In this document: positions 46,195 to 54,379 of the stretch, piece by piece | How positions within the stretch are numbered: the stretch's first letter is position 1 | How the letters are laid out: each line of letters starts with the position of its first letter | Assembly (NCBI RefSeq): GCF_024494645.1 | Contig: NZ_JANHDJ010000007.1 | Span: forward strand, 211,256 to 275,255 | From: Halohasta litorea | GTDB taxonomy: Archaea > Halobacteriota > Halobacteria > Halobacteriales > Haloferacaceae | Reading direction: 5' to 3' | DNA length: 64,000 nt | Made by a program: the position numbers and the translations under genes | The notes under the pieces: generated by a model | What the model saw: the letters and a program-made list of their open reading frames with translations, nothing else | What the model was told of the DNA's origin: nothing | The model's database searches: none

Positions 46195-46610
46195 AGCCAG
46201 AGGTCCAACTCGGTCTGTTCGTCCCGCTCGCGGGTCAGTGGCTGTTCGAACGCGCGGAAATACAGTTCGCCCGCGAAGACGGTTCCGGCGTTGAGGTGCC
46301 CGGCAAGCGCCTGTCCGTTCCGGCGTGAGAGCACCGCGTGGGTGTGGGCGAAGGGCTCGCCGTCCAGGAGACTAACGTTGCCGACACAGGCTGCAACCTC
46401 CAGGGGCTCGTCGAAGGTTACCGATTGGTACTCTTTGTCATCTTGGTCGTAAAACCAGAGTTCGGCGTCCTCGACCGAGCCGAGGGCCGAAAACCAGCCC
46501 GCCTCGGCGTCGACATCGCGTGCGAGGGTTTCGATCTCCTCGCGCCAGTCCGCGCCGGTTTCGAGTCGAGCCATATACTCGCCGGTGACGGTGACCTCTC
46601 GGTAGTTCAT
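46191..46610 (-). CDS. PPC (DUF296) domain protein
   Basis: 139 residues from MNYREVTVTGEYMARLETG. The PPC fold, found in plants and prokaryotes and often near DNA, is shown by AGWFSALGSVEDAELWFYD and PFAHTHAVLSRRNGQALAGHLNAGTVFAGELYF with metal-binding histidines. Its stop overlaps the polC start (ATGA), so it is translated with the polymerase. It may be a DNA-binding or metabolic partner. Confidence 0.85.
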   Translation of the reverse strand: MNYREVTVTGEYMARLETGADWREEIETLARDVDAEAGWFSALGSVEDAELWFYDQDDKEYQSVTFDEPLEVAACVGNVSLLDGEPFAHTHAVLSRRNGQALAGHLNAGTVFAGELYFRAFEQPLTRERDEQTELDLWL

Positions 46611-46643
46611 AGAATCCTCATTGTCACACCGGGGCAAAAAGCT

Positions 46644-48062
46644 TCAGTTCTCCTGACCCAGTTGGGCTTCGATCGCCGCGCTCGCCGCGAGGACGGTATC
46701 GTCGGCGTAGCGCCGACCCACCACTTGGAGCCCGACTGGACGGCCCTCGTCCGTCTGGCCCACAGGCACCGACGCGGCCGGGTGGCCCGTCACGTTGAAC
46801 GGCCACGTCAGCACCGCGTCCCACTCCATCGGGCCGAGATCCTCGTGGAGACCGAACCCACTTCGAGCGATGGTTGGTGTGACGAGAATTTCGTGGCTCG
46901 ACAGCACTGACTGAACCGCATCGAACAGCTGGGTGCGGACGATCCCCGACAGTTCGACATCCCGCGTCTCGTACTCCCGGCCCGCTTCTATCATCTTCAG
47001 TAGGCTCTCACTAACCTCCTCGGGATGGGCTGTCAGGTCGACGCCCGTCGATTCTCGCATCACCTCCGCTGCGCCCAGCATCGCCGTGTTGAACGTCGCA
47101 CCGACCGCCTCGGTGAGTTCGGCCAACGAGCATCCGTGGTCGATCGTCACTTCCTCGACGGTGGCTCCGACAGCCTCGAAGTTCGGGAGTGCGTCCTCGA
47201 CGACTGCCAGTACCGCGGAGTCGACCTCGAAGACATCGAGCTCCGGCGAGTAGGCGATGGATACGTCGTCGATCGGGCGATCAACTGCGCCCCGGAAGTC
47301 GATGGCAACCGGGACGCATCCTGGATCGGCTGGGTGGGGGCCAGCGACGACATCGAGCATGAGTGCGGCGTCCTCAACGGTGCGGGTGAGCGGGCCGAGT
47401 GCGGTGTGGTGTCGTTTGGTGCTGAAGGCGTTGGGACGGGAGTCGATGGGAACGAGCCCGAAGGAGGGCTTCATGCCGAAGATGCCACAGCATGCGGCGG
47501 GAATACGGATCGAGCCGCCCGCGTCGCTCCCGGTAGCCAGGGCCGCCAGTCTCCCGCCGACCGCCGCGGCACTGCCGCCCGAGGAGCCACCGGCGTTGCA
47601 CGATCGGTCGACCGGCGAGGCGGTCGCCCCGACAAGTTCGTTCCGGGTGAGTCCCTTGTGGCCCAACTCGGGTGTGTTCGTCTTCCCGAGAACGATGGCT
47701 CCGGCGGCTTCGAGTCGGTCGACCATGACGCTGGTTCTGGGGGCTTCGAACTCTGCAAACAGCCGCGAACCGAAGGTGTGGCGGACGCCTTTCTTCATCG
47801 CTTGCAGATCCTTGAGCGCGATGGGAACGCCGTGGAGCGGACCGATTTCCTCGTCGGCATCGAGTGCTGCCTCGGCCTCGCGGGCAGCCTCCCGCGCCGA
47901 GTCCTCGGTGACAGTGATGTAGGCGTTGAGCGAGTCGTTTTCGGCCTCGATTCGGTTGAAGTAGGCGTCGACGATATCGGTGGGGCTGAGGGCTCCAGTT
48001 CGGATCTCGCTGGCCAACTGTGTAGCCGACAGCTCCCAGATCTGGGGTTCCTGTTCGTCCAT
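46644..48062 (-). CDS. Amidase, amidase-signature family
   Basis: 472 residues from MDEQEPQIWELSATQLASEI at 48062; the upstream extension to 48128 is unlikely. Catalytic triad: Lys in PIALKDL near 82, cis-Ser in GGSSGGSAAAVGG near 155-167, nucleophile Ser in GSDAGGSIRIP near 180. GatA-like but with the lone-gene context of a general amidase; gatB and gatC are not adjacent. Divergent from the iron transporter operon. Confidence 0.88.
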   Translation of the reverse strand: MDEQEPQIWELSATQLASEIRTGALSPTDIVDAYFNRIEAENDSLNAYITVTEDSAREAAREAEAALDADEEIGPLHGVPIALKDLQAMKKGVRHTFGSRLFAEFEAPRTSVMVDRLEAAGAIVLGKTNTPELGHKGLTRNELVGATASPVDRSCNAGGSSGGSAAAVGGRLAALATGSDAGGSIRIPAACCGIFGMKPSFGLVPIDSRPNAFSTKRHHTALGPLTRTVEDAALMLDVVAGPHPADPGCVPVAIDFRGAVDRPIDDVSIAYSPELDVFEVDSAVLAVVEDALPNFEAVGATVEEVTIDHGCSLAELTEAVGATFNTAMLGAAEVMRESTGVDLTAHPEEVSESLLKMIEAGREYETRDVELSGIVRTQLFDAVQSVLSSHEILVTPTIARSGFGLHEDLGPMEWDAVLTWPFNVTGHPAASVPVGQTDEGRPVGLQVVGRRYADDTVLAASAAIEAQLGQEN

Positions 48063-48226
48063 TGTCTCTGTAAAACGGATGCAGTGGTCTTTGTGGTAGG
48101 GGTTGACCGTCACGTACTGTCCCATCAACCGATAGGTTTGTTCACTCCGTTTGACTGTCGGATACCCTCAACAAGCACTGGCGTGAGTGATCTCAACACA
48201 GCAGTGTCGCGATGCAGTTGTCATAT

Positions 48227-48242
48227 TTTAGGTATACCTAAA
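48227..48242. promoter_or_regulatory. Iron-box-like perfect palindrome 1
   Basis: TTTAGGTATACCTAAA, a perfect 16-bp palindrome resembling the TTAGGnnnnCCTAA sites of DtxR-family iron regulators (Idr/SirR in haloarchaea). It is 40-55 bases upstream of the leader ORF of the iron ABC operon. Confidence 0.7.
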
Positions 48243-48262
48243 TTCCGAAACGCATTTGTTGA

Positions 48263-48278
48263 TTAAGGCTGGCCTAAA
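48263..48278. promoter_or_regulatory. Iron-box-like imperfect palindrome 2
   Basis: TTAAGGCTGGCCTAAA, one mismatched pair in the 7-bp arms; lies just upstream of the leader ORF start at 48282, where bound repressor would cover the transcript start. Confidence 0.5.
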
Positions 48279-48281
48279 AGT

Positions 48282-48419
48282 ATGAAGGCCTCGACCGACA
48301 CACCGACCGCATACGTCTCCACTATCGTCACTGCCGACGGCCGCGTGCTCGAATCGATCGACAGCCCTACCATTCGACCGCCTTTTGAGAGACAGCCCTC
48401 GCTGTTGGTGGCCCAATGA
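48282..48419 (+). CDS. 45-residue leader ORF overlapping the permease gene
   Basis: MKASTDTPTAYVSTIVTADG and then a proline-containing SIDSPTIRPPFERQPSLLVAQ. No hydrophobic segment, no known family. It begins 4 bases after the second iron box and its TGA overlaps the permease ATG (ATGA). If the operon transcript starts near 48280, this would be the first, leaderless frame and would deliver ribosomes to the permease gene. Confidence 0.5.
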   Translation: MKASTDTPTAYVSTIVTADGRVLESIDSPTIRPPFERQPSLLVAQ

Positions 48420-49546
48420 GCAACCGAGAGTCATCGGTCGGGACCGACCAAGCAACGCGGTCGAGGCCCACTGGGAGCCGAGTCGACTGGCTGTTCGATC
48501 CGAAACTGCTGTCGGTCGCTTTCGGAAGCCTCGCAGTCGTGGTGATCGGCGGCCTCATACAGGTGAGTCTTGGGTCCTACTCGATGACGATTACCCAAGC
48601 GTGGCAGGCCGTATTCAACCCCGACGTGCTGTTCAACCACCGGGCGTGGAACGCCTTCCTGCTGGGCGGCGAACTCCCCGAGATGAGCCGCGAGAGCCTG
48701 ATCGTCTGGGACATTCGGCTGCCACGGGTGTTCGTCGCGATTCTCGTCGGTATGAACCTCGCCCTGTCGGGGGCTATCTTTCAGGCGGTCACCCGGAACG
48801 AACTCGCCAGCCCGTTCATCCTCGGGGTCTCTTCCGGTGCGGGACTGCTGATCCTGCTGACGTTGGTCGTCTTCGGGAGCCTCTCGGCGTTTCTCCCGCT
48901 GATCGCCTCGGCTGGCGGCACACTCGCCTTTCTGATCGTCTACGCGATTGCATGGAAACACGGTACCTCACCGGTTCGACTTGTCCTCGCTGGCGTCATC
49001 GTCGGCACCGTCTTCGGGAGCCTCCAGACGGCGCTGTTCTTTTTCGCCGAGGACATTGGCGTCGTTCAGTCGGCGATCGCGTGGACCACTGGCTCCCTCA
49101 CAGGGACCGACTGGGAGCAGGTTCGGCTCGTCCTGCCGTGGACGGTCGTGGCGGTCCTGCTCGGTGTCGCTGGCTCCCGACAGTGTAACGTCCTGTTGCT
49201 TGGCGAACAGACCGCCAAATCGCTGGGAATGTCGATCGAAAAGGTCCGGTTCGCACTGTCTGGGGTGGCCGTGCTGGCGGCCTCGGCGAGCATCGCAGTC
49301 GCCGGAATCGTCGGTTTCGTCGGGCTGATCGTCCCGCACATGGTCCGGAATCTGGTCGGCAGCGATTACCGAAAACTGATCGTCGGCTGTCTGTTCGTCG
49401 GCCCGGCACTCATGGTCGGTGCCGACGCTGGCGCGCGGCTCGCACTCGCTCCCGACCAGATCCCCGTTGGGATCGTCACCGGACTGGTCGGCGGGCCGTA
49501 CTTCCTCTATCTGATGCGGACACAGCAACACATGGGTGAGATCTAA
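48416..49546 (+). CDS. FecCD-family ABC permease (iron-siderophore/cobalamin)
   Basis: 376 residues with about nine to ten membrane segments, of the BtuC/FecD type: IRLPRVFVAILVGMNLALSGAIFQAVTRNELASPFILGVSSGAG near 99-142, and the coupling helix region VGFVGLIVPHMVRNLVGSDYR near 302-322. Imports an Fe-siderophore complex, judging by the iron boxes and by the partner genes. Stop TAA and the ATPase ATG overlap by one base. Confidence 0.92.
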   Translation: MSNRESSVGTDQATRSRPTGSRVDWLFDPKLLSVAFGSLAVVVIGGLIQVSLGSYSMTITQAWQAVFNPDVLFNHRAWNAFLLGGELPEMSRESLIVWDIRLPRVFVAILVGMNLALSGAIFQAVTRNELASPFILGVSSGAGLLILLTLVVFGSLSAFLPLIASAGGTLAFLIVYAIAWKHGTSPVRLVLAGVIVGTVFGSLQTALFFFAEDIGVVQSAIAWTTGSLTGTDWEQVRLVLPWTVVAVLLGVAGSRQCNVLLLGEQTAKSLGMSIEKVRFALSGVAVLAASASIAVAGIVGFVGLIVPHMVRNLVGSDYRKLIVGCLFVGPALMVGADAGARLALAPDQIPVGIVTGLVGGPYFLYLMRTQQHMGEI

Positions 49547-50463
49547 TGTTCGATACCATCGCCTCGATCACACAGGGACGGAATCGAGACGAAGACGACT
49601 CCGAGGCGACGGCGACAGCGTCGGCCCCCGAATCGACCGATAGCTCGGCGTCGAGGCTCACTGGCACGGAACTCGTGTTGGGGTACCCAACCACTGACGA
49701 CCCGATCGTCGACGGCGAAACGATCACCGGCGAACGGGGGGCGGTGACCGCGCTCGTCGGCCCGAACGGTTCCGGCAAAAGCACCCTGCTGAAGGGCCTC
49801 GCCAACCAGCTAGCTCCCGACGACGGCGTGGTGTTGATCGACGGCCAGGATATCCACAGCCTCGACACCAAGGCGCTCGCCCGGAAGCTCGGATTGCTCT
49901 CTCAAGAGAGCACCTCGCCCGACAGTATTACTGTCGAGGAACTGGTCTCTCACGGCCGGTATCCCTACCGTGGGTTTTTCGAACACGTCACTTACGAAGA
50001 CGAGTGTGCGGTCGACAACGCGATCGACCTCGCTGGCTGTGATCACCTCCGGGACCGCCAGGTAGGCAGTCTCAGCGGCGGCCAGAAACAGCTGGCGTGG
50101 ATCGCCATGGTGTTGGCCCAAGATACCGATGTGCTGCTGCTCGACGAGCCGACGACGTTCCTCGACTTACATCACCAACTGGAGGTGATGGAGATAATCG
50201 AGACACTCCGCGACGAACGCGAGATTACGGTCGTCGTCGTCCTCCACGATATCGAGCAGGCCGCACGCCATGCCGACTCTATCGTCGCACTGCGGGACGG
50301 CGAGATCAAAGCTCGCGGTCCACCGGAGGAGGTGATTACCGAACAGCTCCTGGCCGAGGTGTTCGAGATCGACGCCGAGGTCGACAGCACCGACCGTGGC
50401 CCTCGCATCACACCGATTCGCGCCCGCCACGAGGGGAGCGAGGCCGAGTCGACCGACTCCTGA
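49546..50463 (+). CDS. ABC transporter ATPase, FepC/BtuD type
   Basis: 305 residues. After an acidic, serine-rich N-terminal extension of about 40 residues comes Walker A VGPNGSGKSTLLKG near 70-83, Q-loop LSQEST, signature SLSGGQKQLAWIA, Walker B LLLDEPTTFLDL and the H-loop HDIEQAARHADS. Energises the FecCD permease. The extension is not shared with bacterial homologues. Confidence 0.92.
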   Translation: MFDTIASITQGRNRDEDDSEATATASAPESTDSSASRLTGTELVLGYPTTDDPIVDGETITGERGAVTALVGPNGSGKSTLLKGLANQLAPDDGVVLIDGQDIHSLDTKALARKLGLLSQESTSPDSITVEELVSHGRYPYRGFFEHVTYEDECAVDNAIDLAGCDHLRDRQVGSLSGGQKQLAWIAMVLAQDTDVLLLDEPTTFLDLHHQLEVMEIIETLRDEREITVVVVLHDIEQAARHADSIVALRDGEIKARGPPEEVITEQLLAEVFEIDAEVDSTDRGPRITPIRARHEGSEAESTDS

Positions 50464-50500
50464 TTTTTGGCTCACCTAAAAACCGGAACTGTTTTATTTA

Positions 50501-50516
50501 TTTAGGCAAGCCTAAA
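50501..50516. promoter_or_regulatory. Iron-box-like perfect palindrome 3
   Basis: TTTAGGC-AA-GCCTAAA, perfect arms, 4 bases before the ATG of the binding-protein gene, with the TATA-like TTTTATTTA just upstream (50492-50500). Suggests separate iron control of the binding protein inside the operon. A half site CACCTAAA lies at 50473-50480. Confidence 0.65.
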
Positions 50517-50519
50517 ACC

Positions 50520-51713
50520 ATGCCAACTACCGAGACGGTACAGCGCGCACCGACGCGCAGAGAAACGATCAGATACGGCGGTACAGTCGTCGGCGGTGGG
50601 CTGCTCGCGGGCTGTACTGGCGATGACTCGGGGTCGACCACTCAGTCGACCGACTCGGCGTCGGCCGCTGCCGACGACTCCGATACGGTGTCGATATCCC
50701 CGATGGGCGAGGTGACGCTCGACTCGCCGCCGGAGACCGTCTTTACGCGACTCACCCATCACGCGGGGATGGCCTTCGCCCTCGGCCACGGGGACTCGAT
50801 CACGGCGATGCACGCCCCCGACTACTACGACGGGCTCTGGAACCAGTTCGTCGAACGACTGCCCGGTGTCTCCGTGGACTGGACGGGACTGTACTCCTCG
50901 TGGGAACCCAGCAAGGAGAAGCTCTACGATCTCGACAGCGACGTCCACCTCGCGGACCCGGCGTGGATCACCAAACAGGACGGCTGGGACAAAGCGGACA
51001 TCGAGGAGATCGCCACGAGAGTATCGCCGTGGTTCGGGAACTCTCTCAGTGATCGTCACGCCGAACCGGCCGCCGCCTACGCCGAGGGCTACGAGTACTA
51101 CACGCTCTGGGAGCAGTTCGAACTCGTCGCCGAACTGTTCCAGGAGCAGGCCCGATACGACGCGCTCGCCGACATCCACGACGAGCTGCTGTCGACCATC
51201 GAGGCCGACCTGCCACCGGAGTCGGAACGCCCCTCGGCAGTCATGCTCGCGTCGGCCGATATCGAACAGATCTACGCCTACACCCTGAGCAATCCCGGCT
51301 TTCTGACCGCCCATACCCGGCCGTTCGGCGCGCGAGACGCTTTTGACGGCGAGGTCGACTCGAACTCGGTGGTCGACTTCGAGACGCTGCTGGATGCTGA
51401 CCCCGATGTAATCTTCCTGCTCGGCGGCTTCGAGCCGGAGACGAGCCTGCCGGAGCGACGGGAGGCGTTCAGATCCGATCCGGTCGCCGCCGAGATCACG
51501 GCCGTCCAGGACGACCGACTCTACCCACAGGGGGCCAGATATCAGGGGCCGATTCTCAACCTCTTCCAGCTGGAGATGACCGCCAAGCAGCTGTTCCCCG
51601 ATGTCTTCGGCGTGTGGCCACAGTACGATGAGGGACCGTACCCAGACATACCCGAAGACGAGCAACTGTTCGACCGCCAGCGGGTTGCAGACATCATCAA
51701 CGGAGAGCTGTAA
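50520..51713 (+). CDS. Iron-siderophore substrate-binding lipoprotein
   Basis: 397 residues from MPTTETVQRAPTRRETI. Twin arginines (TRRETIRYGG) then a lipobox LAGC near residue 37 show a Tat-exported lipid-anchored protein. Two-lobed periplasmic-binding fold: SISPMGEVTLDSPPETVFTRLTHHAG start, the ENTRY-like LWNQFVERLPGVSVDW, and FLLGGFEPETSLPERR near the C-terminal lobe. Third component of the transporter at 48416-50463. Confidence 0.9.
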   Translation: MPTTETVQRAPTRRETIRYGGTVVGGGLLAGCTGDDSGSTTQSTDSASAAADDSDTVSISPMGEVTLDSPPETVFTRLTHHAGMAFALGHGDSITAMHAPDYYDGLWNQFVERLPGVSVDWTGLYSSWEPSKEKLYDLDSDVHLADPAWITKQDGWDKADIEEIATRVSPWFGNSLSDRHAEPAAAYAEGYEYYTLWEQFELVAELFQEQARYDALADIHDELLSTIEADLPPESERPSAVMLASADIEQIYAYTLSNPGFLTAHTRPFGARDAFDGEVDSNSVVDFETLLDADPDVIFLLGGFEPETSLPERREAFRSDPVAAEITAVQDDRLYPQGARYQGPILNLFQLEMTAKQLFPDVFGVWPQYDEGPYPDIPEDEQLFDRQRVADIINGEL

Positions 51714-51737
51714 CGTCTCGCCCCGGCCTCACAACCC

Positions 51738-52610
51738 ATGATCGGCACGACACTCAGTGATATCCGCCACCATATCGAATCGCTCGCCAGCCCGCAGGGG
51801 GCCTACTACCTCGTCTGTGGCCGCACTGGCCAGCGACCGGTGCCAGCCGCCGGGCTCTCGTTCGACTCTCGACCGACAGCGCGTGCGGCGGCGACCGCAA
51901 CCGAACAGTACCGCACGGCACTCCGCCGCTACGACCCACAGCTTCCCTGTTACGACGTGATCGTCTGCCAGCGGACCGAGGCCGTGCGGTCGCCGGACGA
52001 TCAGCGAACTCACGTCTCTGCGCAACCGTCGCTGATCGACTTCTGTCACACCGTCGCCGGTGTCGTCTTCGAGACGATCGCCGACTCCTCGCACTCGATG
52101 CTCCAGCGGGCGATCATGGATCGGTATCTCGAACTGGCCGAACGCGTCGACCATCCCGACGAGCTCTGTCTCCGGCTGATCGAAAGCATCGCCACCGAAC
52201 TCGACAGTCGGCTCGATACCGACGACCAGGCCGACGTGCTCCGGACTGCAGCGACGAACCTACCGTCTGTACGGCGTCGCTCCCGCTCGGCGGACCCGCT
52301 CGAATCGGCACTCGATTCGCTCCAGTCGGTGGCGCTGCTCGGCGACTATTCGGTCGACCACCAGTCGGCCAGCTGCGCGGCGGCCTCGTGGACGGTGATA
52401 CTCGACGACTACCCACTCGCCAGCGACACCGGGGCCGTGGTCACCCTGCCGCTGGTCATCGAACTGTTCGCCCGACTGTCGACGGTCGGACTCCGAATTA
52501 CGGCCGTCGAGCGAGTCGAGAGCTCGCCGCCGTCGTGGCGGTTCAGCCTCACCGCGACTGCGGCCGCCTCTAGCGGCCCACTGAGTGTTGTTCGGGAGGC
52601 CCACTCCTGA
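51738..52610 (+). CDS. Unknown protein at the end of the iron operon
   Basis: 290 residues, cytosolic, no recognised family. The N-terminal segment SPQGAYYLVCGRTGQRPVPAAGLSFDSRPTARAAA and the following ATEQYRTALRRYDPQLPCYDVIVCQRTE look like a conserved domain; a second part (SLIDFCHTVAGVVFETIADS to the end) is helical. Only 24 bases after the binding-protein stop and with no promoter of its own visible, so it should share iron control. Confidence 0.7.
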   Translation: MIGTTLSDIRHHIESLASPQGAYYLVCGRTGQRPVPAAGLSFDSRPTARAAATATEQYRTALRRYDPQLPCYDVIVCQRTEAVRSPDDQRTHVSAQPSLIDFCHTVAGVVFETIADSSHSMLQRAIMDRYLELAERVDHPDELCLRLIESIATELDSRLDTDDQADVLRTAATNLPSVRRRSRSADPLESALDSLQSVALLGDYSVDHQSASCAAASWTVILDDYPLASDTGAVVTLPLVIELFARLSTVGLRITAVERVESSPPSWRFSLTATAAASSGPLSVVREAHS

Positions 52611-52825
52611 GTCCGCTGTCGGCCGATCCCGTCCTGGTGTTAGTCGCCACGCTCTCCGAGTGCTGTGCCGACTACCAACGAACGGTCCGAGTCCATCCCA
52701 TCCGATGGACATGGCAGTCACGCGACAACCAGCCCCAGCAGTCGACAGTCGTCTCCCGTCACTGATCAACGCCGAGAACTAAATCAGGACCACTTTACTC
52801 ATCGGGCTCGTTGGTAGCCTCGACC

Positions 52826-53131
52826 ATGTCTGATCATGACACCGAGCATGAAACAGCCGACGCCGAGCGAACGATCATTCGGTCCGGCCGCAACTTTGAA
52901 CAGGAGTACCGACTCGACGCCAGCGAGGCGGGCGAGTTCCTGATCGCTCTGGGCGAACAGCTCCGTGATGACGACGAACTCACCATTGTCGACGACGAGT
53001 GGGAGCTTCCGTTCGCCTTCGGCGAACCGGTCGAACTCGACGTCGACTACGAGGGGATGGACGAGCCGGAACTCGAAATCGAGATCGAAATCCCCGGCCG
53101 AACCGACGCCACCGCACCACGCGTCGAGTAG
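52826..53131 (+). CDS. Amphi-Trp domain-containing protein
   Basis: 101 residues from MSDHDTEHETADAERTIIRS. The central RNFEQEYRLDASEAGEFLIALGEQLRDDDELTIVDDEWELPFAFGEPVELDVDYEG matches the amphi-Trp domain pattern seen in small haloarchaeal proteins. Extremely acidic C-terminus. Function unknown. Confidence 0.7.
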   Translation: MSDHDTEHETADAERTIIRSGRNFEQEYRLDASEAGEFLIALGEQLRDDDELTIVDDEWELPFAFGEPVELDVDYEGMDEPELEIEIEIPGRTDATAPRVE

Positions 53132-53304
53132 CGACAGGGATACTGCCCAGTTAGTCGACTCGATGCGCGCGTCGACACTACATGGCAAACGCCATCGAAT
53201 CCTGCGACCGTTCGGTGATCCCGTCGAATATGTTGGAATGAAATACATTCAGGAAATCTTCCGCATCCGGAACGCTCAAACGGCTGTTTGCCGGTTGCTA
53301 GGCT

Positions 53305-54378
53305 GTGATTCGGAGTCAGCTCCGGGCCAACTCGCCGTTGTTCATCGTCGCACTTGGCACGCTGTTCTTTGCTATTTCCCTGAGTTATCACGCTGGCGAG
53401 TTTCTCGCCCTCGGCGGCTCGGTCGGTCCCCTGATCGCCTTTCTGTTGGATGGGGGTCCGGCGTTCGCCGTTGCCTACTTCGGCTATCGGCTCAGCGGGG
53501 CCGATCTCTCGACCCACAGCCAGTATTCCGTGTTGCGCTGGGGAGTCGGCGGCGGCCTGCTGTTCCTCGGGGTCATCGGGGCGATGTTTATCGTCCACGC
53601 CGTCGAGAGCCGCCCCGTCACCGAACCGGTGTTCTCGCTTTTGATCGCCGCCGAAGTCGGGGCTATTGCGGGGCTGATCGCCGGTTACAACAACGCTCAG
53701 GCACGGGCCGATGCCCGGCGAGCCGAGGTGGTCAGCGACGCGCTGGCGTTCGTCAACCGACTCATTCGTCACGACCTGCGGAACGATCTGTCCGCGATCT
53801 ACGGCTACGCCACCCACATCGGCGACCAGCCGACTGCCGCCGACTCGGACCGCGATCCAGCCGAAATCATCGCTCGGAACGCCGACGAGGCGCTCGTCCG
53901 CATCGACACCAGCCACGCGATCACCGAGACACTGCTCGACGATCCGGAACTCGAAGCCGTCGATCTCGTTCCCGTCGTTACTGAGTTCGCCGACCGAATC
54001 CAGGACTCCTTTGCGGTCTCGGTGACGACCGACCTCCCGGCGGAGGCAGTCGTCGCCGCCAACGATGGCCTTCGGCCGGTCGTTGATAACCTCCTGGAGA
54101 ACGCCGCCGAACACAACGATGCCAGCGAGCCACGGATCGCGGTCACCGTCGACACCGAGCCGGAAACCGTCCGGCTCCGGATCAGCGACAATGGCTCGGG
54201 GATTCCCGACGCACAACAGCCGCTCTTCGAGACGAACAACGGGGCTACTGGCGGACTCTCGCTGGTCGCCACGCTGGTCGAGGAGTACGGCGGCGAGATC
54301 CGAGCCGAAGCAAGCCAGTTGGGCGGGGCGGCGTTCGTCGTCGACCTGCCGCGGGCCGACGCAAACGATCGGTCGTAG
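53305..54378 (+). CDS. Membrane histidine kinase
   Basis: 357 residues with about four membrane segments in the first 130 (SPLFIVALGTLFFAISL, GPLIAFLLDGGPAFAVAYFG, WGVGGGLLFLGVIGAMFIV, LLIAAEVGAIAGLIAGY). H-box LIRHDLRNDLSAIYGYATHIG near 175, N-box VVDNLLENAAEHND, G1 DNGSGIP, and a G2-like GGLSLVATLVEEYGG. No PAS domain. The third orphan kinase of the window. Confidence 0.88.
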   Translation: MIRSQLRANSPLFIVALGTLFFAISLSYHAGEFLALGGSVGPLIAFLLDGGPAFAVAYFGYRLSGADLSTHSQYSVLRWGVGGGLLFLGVIGAMFIVHAVESRPVTEPVFSLLIAAEVGAIAGLIAGYNNAQARADARRAEVVSDALAFVNRLIRHDLRNDLSAIYGYATHIGDQPTAADSDRDPAEIIARNADEALVRIDTSHAITETLLDDPELEAVDLVPVVTEFADRIQDSFAVSVTTDLPAEAVVAANDGLRPVVDNLLENAAEHNDASEPRIAVTVDTEPETVRLRISDNGSGIPDAQQPLFETNNGATGGLSLVATLVEEYGGEIRAEASQLGGAAFVVDLPRADANDRS

Positions 54379-54379
54379 C

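Noticed and set aside
52611..52825. Short ORF between the unknown iron-operon gene and the amphi-Trp gene
   Set aside because: Proline- and arginine-rich translation without family or promoter support; the amphi-Trp gene has a clear start at 52826.
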